Below, piece after piece: positions 7,822 through 11,895 of a stretch of DNA of 11,895 nt. A program made the position numbers and the translations under genes. Source of the stretch: CAZJHX01 sp964545715. GTDB lineage: Bacteria; Myxococcota_A; UBA9042; GCA-2863065. The notes below the pieces were generated by a model. The model was not told where the DNA came from, searched no databases, and worked only from the letters and a program-made list of their open reading frames with translations. The stretch lies in contig CAZJHX010000235.1 in the NCBI GenBank assembly GCA_964545715.1, positions 1 to 11,895 of the forward strand, given 5' to 3'. The first letter of the stretch is position 1. Every line of letters starts with the position of its first letter.

Positions 7822-8552
7822 TGCGCGTCCTGCAGCTGGTCGGGCTGGCGCTTGTCCTGTGCGGGTGCGAGGACGTCACCCCGAGTGGCTTTCCACCCGG
7901 CGCGCTGTGGAACGAGCCGATGCTTCGGTCGTGCGCCATCCTCTCCGTGCTCATGATGGGTTTCGGCGCATGGATCGGCTATGAGCAAGGCGATGCAGAG
8001 ATGGTTATCGCTGTGCCGCTGGGCGCACTGACGGTCACGGCGATGCTCGCTGTCGGATTCATCGTCGTCATGGCGCTTTCGACCTACGGCTTTCGCGGCG
8101 AGGCGCTCTATATCCGGTTTCCGTTCGCGTTTCTCTGTATCTCGGGTGTTCTGGTCGTGCTGGCGCTGGGGTTTCTCGCCAGTCAGATTCCGGGGACCGA
8201 TTTCCGCAAGGCCGGGTCGGTCCTGGCCTTCGTGGCGATTCTGATGCTGAACGGCGTCGGGCTGTTCTTCACCGCGCGCGATGTGTGGGAGTTTGTCGGG
8301 AGCGATGACTCCACCGAGACAGCGTCTTCAAAGACGGGCTCAGAAGAACCGCAGCGACTGCCCGGACCACAATTCTTGTGCGGCCACGAGAGTGCGCGTC
8401 CGCAAACCATCGAGGTCGATGAGTGGGCCCGGTATCACTGCGTGAGCCAGAAGGACGCCGCCGATTGGGACTCGTGTTTGAGACGGCATGTGTACACGCG
8501 CGAAGCTGGACGCGGCTGTTCGGGAGACAGCCGCTGTTGTCCTGCCCCGTGA
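7821..8552 (+). CDS. Lipoprotein-like four-helix membrane protein with cysteine-rich tail
   Basis: This gene encodes 243 residues from the ATG at 7821, which overlaps the KAP stop TGA by one base; a GTG at 7818 would add one residue and give a four-base overlap. There is no clear separate ribosome binding site, so translational coupling to the KAP gene is likely. The N-terminus (MRVLQLVGLALVLCGC) looks like a signal peptide with lipobox L13-C-G-C16. Four hydrophobic helices follow at about 36-54, 62-88, 98-121 and 131-151. The tail (160-243) is soluble and holds six cysteines (187, 207, 219, 233, 239, 240), including GCSGDSRCC near the end. If the N-terminus is lipidated outside the inner membrane, an even number of helices puts the tail in the periplasm, where disulfides could form. 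No family was recognised. It probably partners the KAP NTPase, judged only by coupling. Confidence 0.85.
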   Translation: MRVLQLVGLALVLCGCEDVTPSGFPPGALWNEPMLRSCAILSVLMMGFGAWIGYEQGDAEMVIAVPLGALTVTAMLAVGFIVVMALSTYGFRGEALYIRFPFAFLCISGVLVVLALGFLASQIPGTDFRKAGSVLAFVAILMLNGVGLFFTARDVWEFVGSDDSTETASSKTGSEEPQRLPGPQFLCGHESARPQTIEVDEWARYHCVSQKDAADWDSCLRRHVYTREAGRGCSGDSRCCPAP

Positions 8553-8587
8553 AGGTTGCGGGGGAGATAAAGCCCGGTCTGGACGTG

Positions 8588-8627
8588 TTAGGCTCGCCGT
8601 GTTCAACCGAATACATAACGTTGGGAG
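8588..8627 (+). promoter_or_regulatory. Possible -10 element and ribosome binding site for the small coiled-coil membrane protein gene
   Basis: TTAGGCT (8588-8594) lies in the 78-base gap after the preceding gene, 36 bases before the ATG at 8631. GGGAG (8623-8627) is the ribosome binding site, with only three bases before the start codon. No clear -35 box is visible. The motif suggests that the last two genes of the cluster may have their own promoter in addition to read-through from the KAP gene. Confidence 0.35.
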
Positions 8628-8630
8628 CAT

Positions 8631-9014
8631 ATGAGTAGTACGGGTGTATTGGCGGTCACGGCCGTGGTCGGCCTCCTCGTGTTCATACTGGTTTGGAAGA
8701 TCGCCAAGACGATCTTTCAAGCGTTCATCGCGGCCATTCTGTTCGCTGTGATCACCTGGTACATGCTTCCGACGCTCGTCACCGTGGAGGGGCCCGTCGG
8801 AGAGAAGGCGCGCGAGGCACAGGAGGTCATCGACAAGGCCCAGGATGCCGCGGACCGCGCGCGTGAGAAAGCGCGGCAGACGGGTGAGCAGCTCAAAGAG
8901 AAGGGTGATGAACTCAAGGAGTCCGGCGAGAAGCTCAAAGAGGCCGGCGAGAAGCTCAGCAAAGAGGCCGGCGCCCAGCTCGACAACGGGCCGGAGGATG
9001 CCCCTAAAGAGTGA
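8631..9014 (+). CDS. Small membrane-anchored heptad-repeat coiled-coil protein
   Basis: This gene encodes 127 residues. Two hydrophobic helices lie at about 5-22 and 27-48, followed by a long charged helical tail. From residue 85 the tail repeats a seven-residue unit close to GEKLKEA (GEQLKEK, GDELKES, GEKLKEA, GEKLSKEA), a pattern typical of coiled coils or amphipathic lipid- or protein-binding helices. The tail ends in an acidic stretch. It may act as a membrane-tethered spacer or oligomerisation arm. It ends 16 bases before the ion-channel gene, so the two are probably co-transcribed. No named family was recognised. Low-complexity helical repeats of this kind occur in unrelated proteins, so similarity alone will not reveal its role. 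Confidence 0.85.
   Translation: MSSTGVLAVTAVVGLLVFILVWKIAKTIFQAFIAAILFAVITWYMLPTLVTVEGPVGEKAREAQEVIDKAQDAADRAREKARQTGEQLKEKGDELKESGEKLKEAGEKLSKEAGAQLDNGPEDAPKE
8883..8969 (+). repeat. Degenerate 21-base tandem repeat inside the coiled-coil gene
   Basis: Four imperfect units begin GGTGAGCAGCTCAAAGAG, GGTGATGAACTCAAGGAG, GGCGAGAAGCTCAAAGAG and GGCGAGAAGCTCAGCAAA. The last unit is 24 bases long because it carries one extra codon. The units encode the heptads of residues 85-113. Third-position differences between units suggest an old duplication kept by protein-level selection, although coiled-coil periodicity alone could give part of the likeness. Confidence 0.7.
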
Positions 9015-9030
9015 GTGAGGTGACCCGCCG

Positions 9031-11673
9031 GTGAACCGACACTCTCGGTCTTTCAGACGCCGCATGGCGGAGGCGGCTGAGCGATGGACCGACGCCATCG
9101 ATCGGGTTCTGGAGACCCGGACGACGCGTGTGGTTTTGACGCTGCTCATCTTCTTCTCCCTTTTGCCGTTGGCGTTCGTCGAGCACCTGAACCTGATGTT
9201 CCTGCTCTTCTTTCTGACGGAGTTTCTGGCCCGGCTCGTCGTCTTCAGCTGGCGGATGTACAAGGGCCGCTTGTCGCTGGCGAGCGCGACCTGGGATGTC
9301 GCCGTTCTGTGCTTGGACTTCATGGCCATGTTGTCGTTTGTGCCCAGGCTGCTGGATTTCGACAGCAAGTCACTGAAACTGTTGCGGGTTATGCGTCTCG
9401 GTCTGCTCGTGGCGTATTGGGCGCCGGTCTTCGAGGAGGCCGGTATCATCCTGCTGCGCCGCGAGCGTCGCGGGCAGCTGTTGTTTGTCGTCGCCTCTGT
9501 CGGGTTTCTGACTGTGGTGGTCGGATTCATGCTCTATCACATGGGCGTGGACCACCGGGTCGATGGTGAAGCCGGCTTCGGCCAGCACGACTTCTGGGGC
9601 GCTATCTGGTGGTCCTTCCGGCAGGTCGAAGATCCCGGAAACCTGGTCGCGTCCGCCGACACCAAGCTGGTGATGGCCACATCACTGGTGTTGACCGCGT
9701 GCGGCCTCTTCCTCTTCTCGTTCTTGATCGGCATCGGGACGAGTGTGGTCAACGAGCTTGTCGCACGCGCCTCTGAGCGAGCGGTCGGCATGCATGACCA
9801 CACGATCGTCGTGAACGTCTGGCCGCGGGTGAACACGCTGATCTCCGAGCTGTTGGACTACAAGCGGAAGCACCGGCGCAAGCCGCGGTTCTGCATCGTG
9901 GACCGCCGCCCGGATCGGCCCGACTGGCTGGCGGAGGCCCAGTACCGGGACGTGGCCTTCCGCCACGGGAACGCCTACGACGCGCGGACGTTGGCCAAGG
10001 CGGATGTGGCGTCCGCGCGGCGCGTCGTGTTGATGGCGGATCACGACCGCGACGACCCGGACGCCGAGACCGTGTCGACCGCGTTGATCGTGCGGGAGGC
10101 CAACCGCGAGGCCTGGATTGTCGCTGAGGTGACCGAGGACCAGGACATCCACGCGTCCCAGGTTGCAGCCGGGGTCGGTACGCACGTCACCAGCGTGCCG
10201 ACAGAGCGGCTCATCGCCTTGTTTTTGACCGCCGTCATACGCTTCCCAGGTATCGAGAGCGTGCTGCGCCACCTGCTGACCGCCTCAAAGTTTGAAATCT
10301 ATACCGGGATCTACGAGCGCGGCCTACTTGGTAACGTGCGGTCGCCGTTCGCAGATGGGCCCGTCCGTTACGACCACCTGTTCGAGCGCGCCTTCTTCGC
10401 CCACGACATGGTGCTGGTGGGTGTCGTGGCCGAGCCCAGCGGCGAGAAGTCTGACCTGTTGCAGATCACACAGCCCAAGCGGCGAGCTTTCCATGTGCGC
10501 CCGCCGACCCGCTCGGTGCGCCTTGGTCACCGCGCTCCAAAGCGGCGGTTGATCATCAATCCCGACGGCGCACCAGGCCTCAGAGTGGACGAGGTGGTCA
10601 GCGGCTTCATCGCGGTGGCGCACAGCTTCGACAGGGTCCATGACTTCATGAAGGAGACGGTCGATCGTCCAAGGGACGCCGCCACGCCCCTATATCGCGC
10701 CCAGGCGTCCCAGCAGCTCGTCGACTCGTTCGGGCTCATGCACACGGCCACGGACCACCCGCAGCGCGTGCTGATACACGGCTTCAGGCCGGGGCTTGTC
10801 CACACGATCGAGCACCTCTTTCGCTACTATCCGGGAGTGCGCATCGACTGGATCGTGCACGAGGCTGCCGTGCCGGGTGTGGTGACAAGGCTACGCCGGT
10901 GGGGCGGAGAGGCCCATCGCGAGGGCAGTCGTGACGGCTTCGATCACGGTCGCTTCAAGCCGGCTGAGGAGGGCGAGCACTGTCGGTGTTTCCGCTTTCA
11001 GAAGCCGGGATCCGAAGAGGAAGCGAGCGGCGCGTTGACCATCGTGGCGGGCAACTGGTCGGCGATTCTCGACGTGTTCTCCGTGCGCCGCGGTGGACAG
11101 AGGCAGCCCCCGCCAAACGTTCTGGCGCTCACGCTGCCGTGGCAGGGGCGAGGCGACCGGGACAGCACGAACCTGCTGGCCCTGATCCAGGTGTTGGATG
11201 CTTACAAGCTGCACCGGAAGCGGTTCCCCAAGGACTTCCGCGTGGTCATCGAAGTCGAGGAGCCGGAGAAGACCAAGACCATTGCCAGGCTCGCGGAGGC
11301 GGCTAGAGTGGATGCGGGCAGGCGCCTCGTGACGGCGGTGCCCGCGGAGGAGATCCGGTCGCTGATCATGGCGCAGGCCGCGATGATTCCCGAGTTCGTC
11401 CCGCTCTACACGGAGCTCCTGGGTGAGTGGGGGGAGGAGATCTGCCGCATCGTGCCGAGCACCGAGCTGGCCAAACGCGCCGTTACGTTTCGGGAGTTGC
11501 TGTTCGCGTTTCAACGGGTTCACTGCGTTCTCATCGCGGTGGAAACACGGGAGCGCGATCGACCCGAGAACACCCGCACAATCGTCTGCGGCGAGAAGCC
11601 GTTTCTGCTGAACACCATCGAGGCGCTGTACCTCATCGGCGATACCGAGAGACTGACCGGCACGAGCGCCTGA
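9031..11673 (+). CDS. CASTOR/POLLUX-type ion channel with voltage-sensor-like module and tandem RCK regions
   Basis: This gene encodes 880 residues from the GTG at 9031, chosen because TGAGGTGA (9016-9023) lies seven bases upstream; an ATG at 9064 is the fallback. Helices at about 33-50, 53-73, 87-105 and 112-130 resemble S1-S4; the fourth carries K113, K116, R119 and R122, one charge every third residue. S5 is about 149-170. The pore loop is FWGAIWWSFRQVEDPGN (188-204), and the inner helix is about 212-236. The pore lacks the potassium-channel GYG and instead has DPGN, like the DAGN of plant CASTOR/POLLUX channels. The first RCK-like fold starts at HTIVVNVWPRVN (257-268) and leads into a CASTOR/POLLUX middle region (FPGIESVLRHLL, 405-416). 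A second begins at RVLIHGFRPG (579-588). RCK regions gate channels in response to ions or nucleotides, so this is probably a ligand-gated inner-membrane cation channel. Ion selectivity cannot be read from sequence. It is the last gene of the cluster. Confidence 0.92.
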   Translation: MNRHSRSFRRRMAEAAERWTDAIDRVLETRTTRVVLTLLIFFSLLPLAFVEHLNLMFLLFFLTEFLARLVVFSWRMYKGRLSLASATWDVAVLCLDFMAMLSFVPRLLDFDSKSLKLLRVMRLGLLVAYWAPVFEEAGIILLRRERRGQLLFVVASVGFLTVVVGFMLYHMGVDHRVDGEAGFGQHDFWGAIWWSFRQVEDPGNLVASADTKLVMATSLVLTACGLFLFSFLIGIGTSVVNELVARASERAVGMHDHTIVVNVWPRVNTLISELLDYKRKHRRKPRFCIVDRRPDRPDWLAEAQYRDVAFRHGNAYDARTLAKADVASARRVVLMADHDRDDPDAETVSTALIVREANREAWIVAEVTEDQDIHASQVAAGVGTHVTSVPTERLIALFLTAVIRFPGIESVLRHLLTASKFEIYTGIYERGLLGNVRSPFADGPVRYDHLFERAFFAHDMVLVGVVAEPSGEKSDLLQITQPKRRAFHVRPPTRSVRLGHRAPKRRLIINPDGAPGLRVDEVVSGFIAVAHSFDRVHDFMKETVDRPRDAATPLYRAQASQQLVDSFGLMHTATDHPQRVLIHGFRPGLVHTIEHLFRYYPGVRIDWIVHEAAVPGVVTRLRRWGGEAHREGSRDGFDHGRFKPAEEGEHCRCFRFQKPGSEEEASGALTIVAGNWSAILDVFSVRRGGQRQPPPNVLALTLPWQGRGDRDSTNLLALIQVLDAYKLHRKRFPKDFRVVIEVEEPEKTKTIARLAEAARVDAGRRLVTAVPAEEIRSLIMAQAAMIPEFVPLYTELLGEWGEEICRIVPSTELAKRAVTFRELLFAFQRVHCVLIAVETRERDRPENTRTIVCGEKPFLLNTIEALYLIGDTERLTGTSA

Positions 11674-11749
11674 AACGGGGTACATCTGTTCAGTTTTGTT
11701 ATTTCTGTACACGGTTATACTCGTGGGGTTCAACACCTGAAGGGACCAC
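11674..11749 (+). promoter_or_regulatory. Intergenic region with possible promoter for the gene at the right edge
   Basis: This stretch is visibly richer in A/T than its surroundings. TATACT (11716-11721) is a good -10 match, 28 bases before the ATG at 11750. TTGTTA (11696-11701) would leave only a 14-base spacer, so no -35 is convincing. GAAGGGA (11739-11745) is a ribosome binding site four bases before the ATG. No terminator hairpin with a T-run is seen after the channel gene. Confidence 0.45.
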
Positions 11750-11895
11750 ATGTACGGGGAGGGTTCAGCGGCCTGCAGTCGTGCCGTTGCGGCGATCTTT
11801 ATCGCCCCGATGCTGTCCCCGCTAAGTGGCGCGGCGGACCACGCCGCGCCCACGGGTATCGCCCCCCTTCCAGGCGTTAGGCTAGAGCCTTCCAG
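11750..11895 (+). CDS. N-terminus of a probable exported protein (partial)
   Basis: An ATG with a good ribosome binding site opens a frame that stays open for 48 codons to the window end. The start reads MYGEGSAACSRAVAAIFIAP, followed by a moderately hydrophobic Ala-rich stretch and a small-residue site near LSGAADHAAP, which resembles a signal peptide. Its charged n-region is weak: Arg11 is the only basic residue before the hydrophobic core. The fragment is too short to name. A TTAGGCT motif at 11877-11883 inside it leaves open that the next real gene starts beyond the window. Confidence 0.5.
   Translation, partial: MYGEGSAACSRAVAAIFIAPMLSPLSGAADHAAPTGIAPLPGVRLEPS

Noticed and set aside
8340..9530. 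Antisense open frame of 396 codons across three plus-strand genes
   Set aside because: It spans the ends of unrelated sense genes and is Ser/Arg/Thr-rich low-complexity translation, typical of a shadow frame.
11680..11710. Inverted GTACA...TGTAC in the gap after the channel gene
   Set aside because: The arms are only five bases with a long loop. They do not extend, and chance occurrence is likely.

Overview
The window is GC-rich and densely coding. Codon use favours G/C in the third position, and most start codons have GGAGG-like ribosome binding sites. One very long secreted protein is built from strings of Ig-like, Fn3-like, CARDB-like and beta-propeller modules. That protein together with the base composition suggests a large-genome Gram-negative bacterium of the Myxococcota or a related former deltaproteobacterial group. 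This placement is an inference: there is no rRNA or other marker in the window. I see no tRNA, rRNA, CRISPR array, insertion sequence, integrase or attachment site.

Left half (1-5328, minus strand): one open reading frame of 1776 codons begins with a signal peptide at 5328 and runs off the left edge with no stop. Its order is an unrecognised N-terminal region, an Ig-like domain, two NBR1-Ig/CARDB-like domains, another Ig-like domain, two Fn3-like domains, a CARDB-like domain, two Ig-like domains, a probable seven-bladed beta-propeller and at least two more Ig-like domains. It looks like an exported adhesive or surface protein. A small zinc-ribbon protein (5513-5770, minus) lies upstream of it.

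Middle and right (5878-11673, plus strand): four genes in the same direction form a compact cluster that starts divergently from the zinc-ribbon gene. They are a KAP-family P-loop NTPase, a lipoprotein-like four-helix membrane protein with a cysteine-rich tail (its start overlaps the NTPase stop), a small two-helix membrane protein with a heptad-repeat coiled coil, and an 880-residue CASTOR/POLLUX-type ion channel. The channel has an S1-S4 voltage-sensor-like module, a non-GYG pore and tandem RCK regions. Three membrane proteins together with a KAP NTPase suggest a membrane-associated assembly. KAP NTPases include PifA, the F-plasmid phage-exclusion protein, so a membrane-stress or antiphage role is a reasonable but unproven hypothesis. 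This cluster is the best candidate for an undescribed system in the window.

Right edge (11674-11895): a short intergenic stretch with a possible promoter precedes the N-terminus of another probable exported protein, cut by the window end.
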